Source: Flagellimonas hymeniacidonis (lineage in GTDB: Bacteria > Bacteroidota > Bacteroidia > Flavobacteriales > Flavobacteriaceae). From it: 64,000 bases of DNA. Below the pieces are notes generated by a model. That model saw only the letters and a list, made by a program, of their open reading frames with translations. It was not told the DNA's origin and did no database searches. Both the position numbers and the translations under genes were made by a program. The stretch spans positions 1,364,001 to 1,428,000 of the forward strand of contig NZ_VRUR01000002.1 in assembly GCF_008040165.1 (NCBI RefSeq), given 5' to 3'. Positions 44,932 to 53,854 of the stretch are shown here, piece after piece (the stretch's first letter is position 1; every line of letters begins with the position of its first letter).

Positions 44932-46638
44932 ATGGGGATATTAGATTGGATCGTTCTTGGTAGTGCGCTATTATTTATTGTAGGGTACGGCGTTTGGAAA
45001 ACCAAAGGAAGTAAAAATGTTGATGATTATGTATTAGGCGGGAATGATGCCAAATGGTGGACCATTGGACTTTCCGTAATGGCCACTCAGGCAAGTGCCA
45101 TTACCTTTCTTTCCACTCCAGGGCAAGCATTTCACGATGGTTTGGGATTTGTACAATTCTATTTTGGACTTCCCTTGGCCATGATTTTTATATGTCTGGT
45201 CTTTATCCCTATATATAGAAGACTTAAGGTATTCACCGCATATGAAATGTTGGAGGGCAGATTCGATTTAAAAACGAGGACTCTAACTGCTATATTATTT
45301 TTAATCCAGCGTGGATTGGCGGCAGGCATAACCATCTTTGCTCCTTCAATAATTCTCTCCGCAGTACTAGGATGGGATTTACGCACACTAAATATCATTA
45401 TTGGGGTTTTGGTTATAGCCTATACGGTATCTGGCGGCACAAAAGCTGTAAGCGTAACACAAAAGCAACAGATGTTCATCATTATGGTGGGTATGTTCTT
45501 TGCTTTCTTTTTTATCCTTGGCTCTTTACCCACAGGCGTTTCCTTTGGAGAGGCTCTTAAAATAGCTGGCGCCAACAACAAATTACAAATCCTTGATTTT
45601 AGTTTCGATACCAACAACCGTTATACCTTTTGGAGCGGCATTACGGGGGGATTCTTTTTAGCCTTGGCCTACTTTGGAACAGATCAAAGTCAAGTACAGC
45701 GATATCTTTCAGGGAAATCTGTTCGGGAAAGTCAATTGGGACTTATTTTTAATGGTATTTTTAAAATACCGATGCAATTTTTCATCCTTTTGGTGGGCGC
45801 TATGGTTTTTGTTTTTTATCAATACAATCCTTCACCTCTAAATTTTAATCCTGCGGCCACCCAGGCTGTAATGGAATCGGAATACGTAGACGATTACAAG
45901 CTATTGGAAAAAGGACATTTAGAATTGGAACAGGAAAAGAAAATGGCTCAAAATGCGTTTTCAGCTGCATTGCAATTGAAGGAATACAATGCTGTGGAAC
46001 AGGCAAAACAAGACATTGTTAAAATCAATCAAAGAGAACGGGCAAGCAGGGATGCAGCAAAGACGCTAATTGCCCAAGCGAATGATAGTGTTGAAACCAA
46101 CGATAAAGATTATGTTTTTATCCATTTTATTTTAGATAATTTACCCACTGGACTTATCGGTTTACTATTGGCCGTGATTCTCTCCGCTGCTATGTCATCC
46201 ACAGCTTCAGAACTAAATGCCCTTGGTACCATAACCGCTTTGGATCTATATAAAAGAAATAAAAAAGGTGATCCAGATGAAAAGCATTACGTGCTTGCCA
46301 CCAAAGGATTTACTTTGCTTTGGGGCATTATTGCCATCATTATTGCCTGCGTTGCTAACCTATTCGACAACCTAATACAATTGGTCAATATTATAGGCTC
46401 TATTTTTTATGGCAATGTACTGGGTATTTTTCTGTTGGCGTTCTTCTTTAAGTTTGTAAAGGGTAATGCAGTTTTTGTCGCTGCCCTGATAACGCAGGTA
46501 ATTGTAATTATAGGTTGGTATATGGATTGGATGTCCTATCTATGGTTAAATGCATTTGGATGTATGTTGGTGATTTTCCTAGCTATGTTGATTGAGACCT
46601 TTGATGGCTTCTTAAGAAAACCTCCGATAAAAACATAA
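44932..46638 (+). CDS. Sodium:solute symporter (SSS family)
   Basis: 568 residues with about 13 membrane helices. DYVLGGNDAKWWTIGLSVMATQASAITFLSTPGQAFHDGLGFVQFYFGLP is the SSS N-terminus with the Na+-site region, GGFFLALAYFGTDQSQVQRYLSGKS the signature loop. Between helices about 8 and 9 there is a charged coiled stretch (about residues 310-395, ESEYVDDYKLLEKGHLELEQEK..). The substrate is not evident; the upstream PIG-L deacetylase suggests a sugar or acetyl-sugar product. It ends at a perfect bidirectional terminator. Confidence 0.9.
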   Translation: MGILDWIVLGSALLFIVGYGVWKTKGSKNVDDYVLGGNDAKWWTIGLSVMATQASAITFLSTPGQAFHDGLGFVQFYFGLPLAMIFICLVFIPIYRRLKVFTAYEMLEGRFDLKTRTLTAILFLIQRGLAAGITIFAPSIILSAVLGWDLRTLNIIIGVLVIAYTVSGGTKAVSVTQKQQMFIIMVGMFFAFFFILGSLPTGVSFGEALKIAGANNKLQILDFSFDTNNRYTFWSGITGGFFLALAYFGTDQSQVQRYLSGKSVRESQLGLIFNGIFKIPMQFFILLVGAMVFVFYQYNPSPLNFNPAATQAVMESEYVDDYKLLEKGHLELEQEKKMAQNAFSAALQLKEYNAVEQAKQDIVKINQRERASRDAAKTLIAQANDSVETNDKDYVFIHFILDNLPTGLIGLLLAVILSAAMSSTASELNALGTITALDLYKRNKKGDPDEKHYVLATKGFTLLWGIIAIIIACVANLFDNLIQLVNIIGSIFYGNVLGIFLLAFFFKFVKGNAVFVAALITQVIVIIGWYMDWMSYLWLNAFGCMLVIFLAMLIETFDGFLRKPPIKT

Positions 46639-46667
46639 AAAGACCCGCGATAATCGCGGGTCTTTTT
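46637..46667. terminator. Bidirectional terminator between symporter and DUF2911 gene
   Basis: AAAAAGACCCGCGAT, one base, and its exact complement: a 15-bp stem, overlapping the symporter stop codon. It serves both converging genes. Confidence 0.92.
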
Positions 46668-46690
46668 ATGTTTTAAAACTATTTAAATAA

Positions 46691-47536
46691 TTATAGCGCT
46701 CCCCATTCTTTCAGAGAATCTTTGTTCATTTTGATGTAATCATCATTTCCTGCGACCTCAGATGCAGCCAAAGATTTTTTAGCAGTCTCAATGGCTGCTT
46801 TCTTATCTCCAGCTTTAGCATAAATCAAAGATTGCTGACGTAATTGCCAAAACCTTGGTTCGTCAGTCATGGACATTGCTTTTTCCATCCACTCCTTAGC
46901 TTTAGAAATATCCTTGTCCTCATTTAAATAATACACTGCGGCTGTGTAATAATCTCCAGCACTTGGTCCTGCCAAAGTATTCTCAATATCTTTTAGAACG
47001 GTTGCGTCTGCAGGAACTGTAAAAGGAACAGCTACATATACTTTTTCCCAGATAAAACCTAAGTTGGCACCATTACTTTTTAAATCATCAATAGTAATCG
47101 TGAACGTCTCTACAGCCATAGGCATTGGGTAAACCTGAACAGTAGTTTTTGCTGCTACCTTAGCATCATCCCATTCTCTAGGAGTTCCTCCACCCTGTGT
47201 ATCCGTGTAAAAGAAAACTTCCCAGTTAGATTCCCCAGGTTTTGTGAAAACTGAATATGTACCAGCTTTTACCTCCTGATTATCGATGGTGACATCAGTG
47301 CTAAAGCTAACTTTAGTGTATGCATTGGCTCCCGTTCTCCATAGTTTGTTATAAGGAACCAAGTCTCCAAAAATTGTTCTGCCTCGCATTGAAGGCCTTG
47401 AATAATCTACAGTAACATCTGTTAAACCAACCTTTTGTTCCAATTTAGAAGCAGGGCTTGGGGCAGGAGTTGTAATCTGCGCTTCCACTGCAAGGGAAAC
47501 CGATACAGCACATAGTAATAAGAGTAATTTTTTCAT
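46691..47536 (-). CDS. Exported DUF2911 protein with TPR-like C-terminus
   Basis: 281 residues with a signal peptide (about 1-19, ending VEAQ). The DUF2911 domain (about 22-180) contains VDYSRPSMRGRTIFGDLVPYNKLWRTGANAYTKVSFSTDV and TYSVFTKPGESNWEVFFY. A helical, TPR-like end (about 195-275) follows. The family is widespread in Bacteroidota and has no known function. Periplasmic location is expected. Confidence 0.88.
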   Translation of the reverse strand: MKKLLLLLCAVSVSLAVEAQITTPAPSPASKLEQKVGLTDVTVDYSRPSMRGRTIFGDLVPYNKLWRTGANAYTKVSFSTDVTIDNQEVKAGTYSVFTKPGESNWEVFFYTDTQGGGTPREWDDAKVAAKTTVQVYPMPMAVETFTITIDDLKSNGANLGFIWEKVYVAVPFTVPADATVLKDIENTLAGPSAGDYYTAAVYYLNEDKDISKAKEWMEKAMSMTDEPRFWQLRQQSLIYAKAGDKKAAIETAKKSLAASEVAGNDDYIKMNKDSLKEWGAL

Positions 47537-47721
47537 TAGAAAGTGTTTTAGATTTGTTAGTGAAGCAAAACTAAAGATAATGGGAAGCTTGGGTTGTTAA
47601 GAAACCCTTAAAAGAGCAAGCCCTTTACATCTCCGTAAACAAATTCTTCAAAAGCTCACCTATTAGAAATAGGTTCATCCACAAAATCAATGCTATTTTG
47701 TTTAATCTTTTTAATTTTTCA

Positions 47722-47748
47722 TTGAACATTTTTTGAAGTATCTTTGAA
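47722..47748 (+). promoter_or_regulatory. Three TTGAA repeats at exact 11-bp spacing over the photolyase-operon promoter
   Basis: TTGAA occurs at 47722-47726, 47733-47737 and 47744-47748. The third copy overlaps a perfect -7 box TATCTTTG (47739-47746). The start codon is at 47761, giving a leader of only about nine bases. Operators made of three 11-bp direct repeats overlapping the promoter are known for the B12-dependent light sensor CarH of the MerR family. No such regulator gene is in the window. Confidence 0.6.
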
Positions 47749-47760
47749 TAAAGCAAGTCC

Positions 47761-48258
47761 ATGAAAGTATATCAACTCCGTTCAAAACAGGTGTTGCCTA
47801 TATCAAAAAAAGAAGCCTGGAATTTTTTGTCAAATCCTGCTAATTTAAAAACAATTACTCCTGATCACATGGGGTTCCATATTCTTTCAGGAGATGATAG
47901 ACCCATGTATGCTGGGCAAATCATTCAATATATAGTACAGCCATTTCCCTTTTTTCGCACCAAATGGGTGACAGAAATTACCCATGTAATTGATGGAGAG
48001 TACTTTGTTGACGAACAACGCTTCGGCCCATATGCGCTATGGCATCATAAACATTTTTTAAAGAAAACTGAGCAGGGTGTGGAAATGGAAGACATTATAG
48101 ATTATAAAATTCCGTTTGGAATTTTGGGACAATTGTTTCAACCTATTTTGGTAAAAAAACAACTCCTACAGATTTTCCAATACAGAGAACAAAAACTAGC
48201 TGAACTTTTTGGTAAAGTAGATGGTGAACCCAATACACTTGAATTGATATCAATTTAG
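47761..48258 (+). CDS. SRPBCC-family (START-like ligand-binding) protein
   Basis: 165 residues. KVYQLRSKQVLPISKKEAWNFLSNPANLKTITPDHMGFHIL is the first strand and helix of the SRPBCC cradle, and the end has GILGQLFQPILVKKQLLQIFQYREQKL, the long closing helix. These proteins bind hydrophobic ligands or cofactors. It is the first gene of a three-gene operon with SDR and photolyase (four-base gap, then a one-base overlap). The ligand is unknown. Confidence 0.85.
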   Translation: MKVYQLRSKQVLPISKKEAWNFLSNPANLKTITPDHMGFHILSGDDRPMYAGQIIQYIVQPFPFFRTKWVTEITHVIDGEYFVDEQRFGPYALWHHKHFLKKTEQGVEMEDIIDYKIPFGILGQLFQPILVKKQLLQIFQYREQKLAELFGKVDGEPNTLELISI

Positions 48259-48262
48259 AAAG

Positions 48263-48955
48263 ATGAAAAAGAATATTTTGCTTGTTGGAGGATCACATGG
48301 TATTGGTTTTGAAATGGTTAAATCTCTTTTGGAAAACTACACGGTTTATGTTGCATCTAGAACAAAAAATGAGTTAGGAGACCTGAACGTAAATCACATT
48401 ACTTTTGATGCCACAACAGATAATTTGAATGAAAGTCAGCTACCTAATGAAATTCATGGTTTTGCCTATTGCCCAGGGAGCATTAATTTAAAACCCTTTA
48501 AAATGCTGTCTTTGGATACTTTTAAAGATGATATGAATTTGAATTTTTTCTCCTTGGTAAATGTGGTCAAAACCATAATACCTAAAATGGCAGAAGACTC
48601 TAGTATGCTATTTTTTAGCACCGTAGCCGTAGGTACCGGAATGCCTTTTCATACAAGCGTTGCCGCAGCAAAAGGTGCTATCGAAGGTTTTACAAAGGCT
48701 ATGGCAGCTGAATATGCTCCTAAAATACGTGTAAATACCATTGCGCCTTCTCTCGTAGAGACAGAACTCGCTAAACGTTTACTTAATAATGACAGAAAAA
48801 AAGAACTAATGTCGGAAAGACATCCTTTAAAAAGGTTTGGGAATGCATTAGATATTGCCAATTTAGCGGTTTTCTTATTAAGCGAAAAAAGTACCTGGAT
48901 CACAGGCCAGGTTATTGGAGTAGACGGAGGGATATCCACTTTGAATGTGAATTAA
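48263..48955 (+). CDS. Short-chain dehydrogenase/reductase (SDR)
   Basis: 230 residues. LLVGGSHGIGFEMVKSLL is the cofactor loop, YCPGSINL the NNAG-like strand; FFSTVAVGTGMPFHTSVAAAKGAIEGFTKAMAAEYAPKIRVNTIAPS contains the serine and lysine, but the usual tyrosine of YxxxK is replaced by serine (HTSVAAAKG). The ending ITGQVIGVDGGI is typical. The Tyr change means normal dehydrogenase activity is doubtful. It sits between SRPBCC and photolyase genes; the last base of its stop codon is the first base of the photolyase ATG. Confidence 0.85.
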   Translation: MKKNILLVGGSHGIGFEMVKSLLENYTVYVASRTKNELGDLNVNHITFDATTDNLNESQLPNEIHGFAYCPGSINLKPFKMLSLDTFKDDMNLNFFSLVNVVKTIIPKMAEDSSMLFFSTVAVGTGMPFHTSVAAAKGAIEGFTKAMAAEYAPKIRVNTIAPSLVETELAKRLLNNDRKKELMSERHPLKRFGNALDIANLAVFLLSEKSTWITGQVIGVDGGISTLNVN

Positions 48956-50265
48956 TGAAAGGTAAAATTTCCATTTTTTGGTATCGTAGGGATTTACGGC
49001 TAGACGATAACGTAGGGTTTTATCATGCACTACAAAATGGTGACCCAGTGTTACCCATATTTATTTTTGATACTGAAATTCTTGAAAACTTACCTAAAAA
49101 TGACGCAAGGGTCACCTTTTTTCACGGTCAACTTCAGAAAATGCGAGACGAGCTTCAAAACAAGTATAATAGCACCATAGCACTGTTCAAGGGTGACGTA
49201 ATTTCTGTTTTTGAAGGACTTCTACGAGAATATGATATCTCATCTGTTTACACGAATCACGACTACGAGCCGTATGCCATTAAACGTGATTTAAAAATAA
49301 AGTCATTTCTAAGCCAAAAGGGAATAGGTTTCCATAGTTTCAAAGACCAGGTCATTTTTGAAAAAAATGAAGTAGTCAAAGATGATGGCACCCCCTATTT
49401 GGTATATACACCCTACAAAAAAAAGTGGAAGAAGAAGTTTAACCCCTCTGTCCATATTCAAGAATACGATACCTATTCCCACTTCACAAAACTATGTCAG
49501 GAAACAAACTTTCCCAATATCCAGTTATCCGAAATCGGCTTTGAGCCCTCTACAATTCGAGTTGAAAATTATAAAACTACTCCTAAATTGATTGAAAACT
49601 ATGAGGATACCAGAAATTTTCCTGCCCTAGACGAAGGAACTTCAAGGTTAGGTCCCCATCTACGATTTGGTACTGTTTCTATCCGCAAAATTGTAAAAAA
49701 AGCAATTTCAGAAAAAAATGAAGTTTTTTGGAGTGAGCTAATATGGCGTGAATTCTTTATGCAAATTCTCTGGCATTTCCCCAACACGCTCAACAATGCT
49801 TTTAAACCCAAATATGATCGAATTGTTTGGAGAAATGATGAAACAGAATTTGAACTTTGGAAAATGGGGAGAACGGGATATGCTCTTGTGGATGCAGGTA
49901 TGAGAGAATTAAATAACACTGGTTACATGCACAATCGTGTGCGAATGGTTGTAGCAAGCTTTCTCTGCAAGCACCTATTAATAGATTGGCGCTGGGGAGA
50001 GGCTTACTTCGCCAAAAAATTATTGGACTTTGAGCTAGCCAGCAATGTGGGTAATTGGCAGTGGGCTGCTGGAAGCGGTGTGGATGCAGCACCTTATTTT
50101 AGGGTCTTCAATCCCATGACACAACTAGCCAAATTCGATAGCAAAGGAACATATATTTCAAAGTGGATTACTGATTACCAAGAACTTACTTATCCTTCAA
50201 AAATTGTAGATCACAAAATAGCCCGTGAACGGTGTTTAAAAGCGTATAAAGAAGCTGTAGGTTGA
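48955..50265 (+). CDS. Cryptochrome/deoxyribodipyrimidine photolyase family protein
   Basis: 436 residues. The N-terminal antenna-binding alpha/beta domain (about 1-130) starts ISIFWYRRDLRLDDNVGFYHAL. The C-terminal FAD domain (about 190-436) shows DEGTSRLGPHLRFGTVSIR, ELIWREFFMQILWHFP, WKMGRTGYALVDAGMRELNNTGYMHNRVRMVVASFLCKHLLIDWRWGEAYFAKKLLDFELASNVGNWQWAAGSG in pieces, including the tryptophans near FAD. It should repair UV cyclobutane dimers using light. A purely sensory cryptochrome role cannot be excluded. Confidence 0.92.
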   Translation: MKGKISIFWYRRDLRLDDNVGFYHALQNGDPVLPIFIFDTEILENLPKNDARVTFFHGQLQKMRDELQNKYNSTIALFKGDVISVFEGLLREYDISSVYTNHDYEPYAIKRDLKIKSFLSQKGIGFHSFKDQVIFEKNEVVKDDGTPYLVYTPYKKKWKKKFNPSVHIQEYDTYSHFTKLCQETNFPNIQLSEIGFEPSTIRVENYKTTPKLIENYEDTRNFPALDEGTSRLGPHLRFGTVSIRKIVKKAISEKNEVFWSELIWREFFMQILWHFPNTLNNAFKPKYDRIVWRNDETEFELWKMGRTGYALVDAGMRELNNTGYMHNRVRMVVASFLCKHLLIDWRWGEAYFAKKLLDFELASNVGNWQWAAGSGVDAAPYFRVFNPMTQLAKFDSKGTYISKWITDYQELTYPSKIVDHKIARERCLKAYKEAVG

Positions 50266-50381
50266 TGCTTTTTCAGTATTTTTAGTACCCGTTTTTATCG
50301 TTTAGACTTCTTTCCTGTGAATTTCATTGATTGGTCTAATGATATTGACCTTCTAAATGTGACTAATTCAAATATTATAAA

Positions 50382-51809
50382 ATGAAACAATTAACTACCC
50401 TATTCCTTCTTTGTTTGGTTTCCGTACAAATGACGGCTCAAAAGATGAATTCAAGCAAAAAAGCTATTATTGCCTCTGTTGAAGCGCACAAAGAAAACCT
50501 TATTAAGATTAGTGATTCTATTTGGGCACTTGCCGAAACAGCATTCAACGAGTCTAAATCTGCCGAAGTTTTAGCAGATTATGCAGAGAAAAATGGCCTG
50601 ACCGTTACCAGAGGGGTTGCAGATATTCCAACCGCATTCACTGCAACTTATGGTTCTGGAAAACCAGTAATAAGCGTCTTGGGCGAGTTTGATGCATTAC
50701 CCGGTCTATCGCAAAAGACGGAACCAACCAAAAATCCAAGAATTGAAGGAGCTCCAGGTCACGGCTGTGGGCATAATATGTTCGGTGCTGCGAGTTTAGG
50801 TGCAGCCATAGCCATTAAAGAACAAATAGAATCAGGAAAACTTAAGGGAACTGTAAAATTTCTCGGGACACCTGCCGAAGAGAAGTTTTTTGCAAAAGTT
50901 TGGATGGTAGAAGCTGGACTCTGGGATGATGTAGATGTAAACGTTAGCTGGCATCCTGGCGCCAATATTGAAGCCGATGTACAAAGTGGTTTATCTCTAA
51001 TAGATTTCATCGTGGAATTTTACGGACAAGCAGCTCATGCTTCCGCTGATCCATGGAATGGGCGTAGTGCTTCAGATGCGTTGGAATTATACACAACAGG
51101 GATGAATTATTATAGGGAGCATATTAAACCAACCTCTCGAATCCATTATCACATTCAAGATGGCGGTCAGGTGGTCAATGTTGTTCCCGATTATTCCAAA
51201 ATTTGGGTAAGGGTCCGTGATCCAAAACGTAAAGTAATGCTTCCTACATACGAACGGGTTAAAAAAATGGCTGAGGGCGCTGCTATAATGGCCAATGTAG
51301 ATTACAAAATATCTTTAGTTTCTGGAATTTATGAGGTGTTGGTAAATAGAGCAGGAGGAGAAATCATGCAAAAAAACTTGGAGCTTTTAGGCCCTATTTC
51401 ATATACAGAAGATGAAGTTGCTTTCGGAAAAGCCATTCAAAAAGCTACCGGGAAACCAGAAATTGGTATGGACAGTAAGATTGAGCCTTTAAGGGAAACT
51501 GAGAAAAGTCCAGGAGGAGGCTCTACAGATGTAGGCGATGTAAGTTGGAATGTGCCAAACATTAACCTAAGCGTTACTGTTGCGCCAAAAGATACACCAT
51601 GGCATTCATGGGCCGTTGTAGCCTGTGGTGGAATGAGCATTGGACACAAGGGGATGGTTTATGCCTCCAAAGCAATGGCAATGACTATGGCTGATCTATT
51701 TGAAAATCCGAAATTGGTTGAAAAGGTAAAGGCGGAGTACAAAACTAGAAAAGGTGCTGAAAAATACGAGGCCATGATAGATGGTCCACCACCAATCGGA
51801 AAAAACTAA
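50382..51809 (+). CDS. Exported M20-family amidohydrolase (AbgB-like)
   Basis: 475 residues with a signal peptide (about 1-19, ending QMTAQ). Metal-binding motifs: LGEFDALPG (Asp), APGHGCGHNMFGAAS (His), LGTPAEEKFFAK (Glu-Glu) and NVSWHPGAN (His). The lid domain has the dimer-side histidine in YGQAAHASADPWNGRSA. The closest named group is AbgB (p-aminobenzoyl-glutamate hydrolase), but the signal peptide makes this a periplasmic amidase of unknown substrate. No operon partner is obvious. Confidence 0.87.
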   Translation: MKQLTTLFLLCLVSVQMTAQKMNSSKKAIIASVEAHKENLIKISDSIWALAETAFNESKSAEVLADYAEKNGLTVTRGVADIPTAFTATYGSGKPVISVLGEFDALPGLSQKTEPTKNPRIEGAPGHGCGHNMFGAASLGAAIAIKEQIESGKLKGTVKFLGTPAEEKFFAKVWMVEAGLWDDVDVNVSWHPGANIEADVQSGLSLIDFIVEFYGQAAHASADPWNGRSASDALELYTTGMNYYREHIKPTSRIHYHIQDGGQVVNVVPDYSKIWVRVRDPKRKVMLPTYERVKKMAEGAAIMANVDYKISLVSGIYEVLVNRAGGEIMQKNLELLGPISYTEDEVAFGKAIQKATGKPEIGMDSKIEPLRETEKSPGGGSTDVGDVSWNVPNINLSVTVAPKDTPWHSWAVVACGGMSIGHKGMVYASKAMAMTMADLFENPKLVEKVKAEYKTRKGAEKYEAMIDGPPPIGKN

Positions 51810-51884
51810 ACAGAATAATTAAATTCAGCCAACATAAAAACTAAGAACAAAGAGAATTCTATAAACCTATAGGTACATAGTAAA

Positions 51885-52769
51885 ATGAAGAAGTATTTAG
51901 TGATATTGGCAATAGGGCTATTTATTCAAAGTCAAGCCCAACAAAGTAAATTGGTCCTTTTTGATAACCTTATCGGTAAAACATGGAAAGCTGAGGGCAA
52001 TTGGGGTGACGGTTCAAAATTTAAACAAGAAATAGAATTTCAATATAGTTTAGACAGCACCTTAGTCATTACAAATGCCCTTGGCTATACCAATAAAGAG
52101 CAAACTACTTATGGTCCAAGAAACCATGGGGTCAGAAGCTTTGATGCCGAGTCTAATACCATTAAGTTTTGGGAGTTTGACATTTTTGGTGGCGTTACAG
52201 AAGGTACCATTAAAAATGTGGGTAAGGATATTGTATATACTTACGCCTACGGAGAATCCATAGTTACGGACTATTGGCAATATGTAGATGCGTATACCTA
52301 TAATTTTATTGTTGGTGATTTTGAAAACGGCCAATGGAAGCAAAAATATTTGACTACCCAATTTACAGCTCCTAAGAAGCTTGGGGTGAGTTTTGATTTT
52401 GACCATCAATCCCTTGTGGTTACCAATTTGATGAAAACTGGGGATTTTTATAAGGATGTCTTTGATTTTGAAGAGATTCCGCACCCAGAACGAAAACCTG
52501 GGTTTCGATGGTTCAATATTTATGGGAATTCGCAATTACACTTAATTAAAAAAGATGTTATTGAATTCAAAAAAGACAAAAGCATTCATTTATGTTTGGC
52601 GGTGAAAAATCTAGAAGGTTTTATTGAGCGCTTAATTTCAAAAAACATTGATTTTTACGATTGGCCTGGCAACAAAGGTTCTGTAACAGATAGAGCAGAC
52701 GGTGTAAAGCAAATTTACATTCAGGACCCTGAAGGTTATTGGATTGAGATAAACACCGCAAAACATTAA
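51885..52769 (+). CDS. Exported two-domain protein: lipocalin-like N-terminus and VOC (glyoxalase-like) C-terminus
   Basis: 294 residues with a signal peptide (about 1-18, ending SQAQ). Residues 22-155 are beta-rich (LIGKTWKAEGNWGDGSKFKQEIEFQYSLDSTLVIT), like lipocalin/DUF1579-type barrels. Residues 160-294 form a VOC domain: FDHQSLVVTNLMKTGDFYKDVFDFEEI, HLCLAVKNLEGFIERLISKNIDF and QIYIQDPEGYWIEINTA. The metal ligands would be H, H and E, as in glyoxalase-type enzymes. Export of a VOC protein is uncommon. It precedes the pirin gene by two bases, so they are co-transcribed. Confidence 0.72.
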   Translation: MKKYLVILAIGLFIQSQAQQSKLVLFDNLIGKTWKAEGNWGDGSKFKQEIEFQYSLDSTLVITNALGYTNKEQTTYGPRNHGVRSFDAESNTIKFWEFDIFGGVTEGTIKNVGKDIVYTYAYGESIVTDYWQYVDAYTYNFIVGDFENGQWKQKYLTTQFTAPKKLGVSFDFDHQSLVVTNLMKTGDFYKDVFDFEEIPHPERKPGFRWFNIYGNSQLHLIKKDVIEFKKDKSIHLCLAVKNLEGFIERLISKNIDFYDWPGNKGSVTDRADGVKQIYIQDPEGYWIEINTAKH

Positions 52770-52771
52770 TT

Positions 52772-53776
52772 ATGAGTGATGCCGTCTTACAAACATTTCC
52801 GCTTGGTTTTCCCTGGCAAACCCAGGATCCCTTTCTTTTTTGCGTATATCATTTAGATCATTACCCGAAAGGTACAGAAACCATGGGGCCTGACCCCAAA
52901 CTTCTTGAAGGTAGAAACATTGGGAATGATTTTACCATAAAAGATGGCTGGCGCATGTATCACGGGCAGACCATTCCGGGATTTCCGTATCACCCACACC
53001 GTGGGTTTGAAACCATCACCATTGTTAATAAGGGGTATTGCGATCACTCAGATTCTTTAGGTGCAGCAGGAAGGTTTGGCGAAGGTGACACCCAATGGAT
53101 GACCGCAGGGAGAGGAGTACAACACTCCGAAATGTTTCCCTTACTAAATACAGACAAGGAAAACCCCCTCGAACTTTTTCAAATTTGGTTGAATTTGCCT
53201 AAGGCCGATAAGTTTGTGGAACCTCATTTTAAGATGCTCTGGCATGAAGATATTCCGATTATTGATGAAGGAAATGCCCAAATAAAAGTAATTGCAGGGA
53301 ATTATAAGGGTACACAAGCCAATGAACCAGCGCCAAATTCTTGGGCGTCGAAAACGGACCATGAAGTGGCCATTTGGAACATTCATATAGATGCCAATAC
53401 GGAATACACTTTACCCAAAATCAGTACGCTAGCCACACGAACACTTTATTTTTACGAAGGTTCGGAAATCCACATCGGAAATAAAAAGGTGACCCCGAAT
53501 TTTGGAATTGCACTGGACCCTTTTCAAGAAGTAACTTTAAAAATAGGTTCCGAGAAAGCTCATTTCCTACTATTACAAGGAAAACCCATCGATGAGCCTG
53601 TGGCCAAATATGGCCCATTTGTAATGAATACTGATGAAGAAATTCAGCAGGCCATGGAAGAATACCGCCTGACCCAATTTGGTGGATGGCCTTGGCCCTA
53701 CCCCGACAACGTTCATAACAAAGAAAAAGGGCGTTTTGCTAAATACCCGGATGGGAGTTTGGTTGAAAAGAAATAG
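52772..53776 (+). CDS. Pirin-family bicupin protein
   Basis: 334 residues, cytoplasmic. The pirin motif FPYHPHRGFETITIVNKGYCDHSDSLGAAGRFGEGDTQWMTAGRGVQHSEMFPLL provides the metal site (two His from HPHRGFE, one His from HSD or HSE, one Glu). The second cupin follows at about 190-300. Some pirins oxidise flavonols such as quercetin; others act as regulators. It shares an operon with the exported VOC protein. Confidence 0.9.
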   Translation: MSDAVLQTFPLGFPWQTQDPFLFCVYHLDHYPKGTETMGPDPKLLEGRNIGNDFTIKDGWRMYHGQTIPGFPYHPHRGFETITIVNKGYCDHSDSLGAAGRFGEGDTQWMTAGRGVQHSEMFPLLNTDKENPLELFQIWLNLPKADKFVEPHFKMLWHEDIPIIDEGNAQIKVIAGNYKGTQANEPAPNSWASKTDHEVAIWNIHIDANTEYTLPKISTLATRTLYFYEGSEIHIGNKKVTPNFGIALDPFQEVTLKIGSEKAHFLLLQGKPIDEPVAKYGPFVMNTDEEIQQAMEEYRLTQFGGWPWPYPDNVHNKEKGRFAKYPDGSLVEKK

Positions 53777-53854
53777 CTATCTATCCATTTTCATAACCCA
53801 AATCAGTCTTGAAATAACAAAAACCAAAACAAATACACAGGAATCTACTAAATA

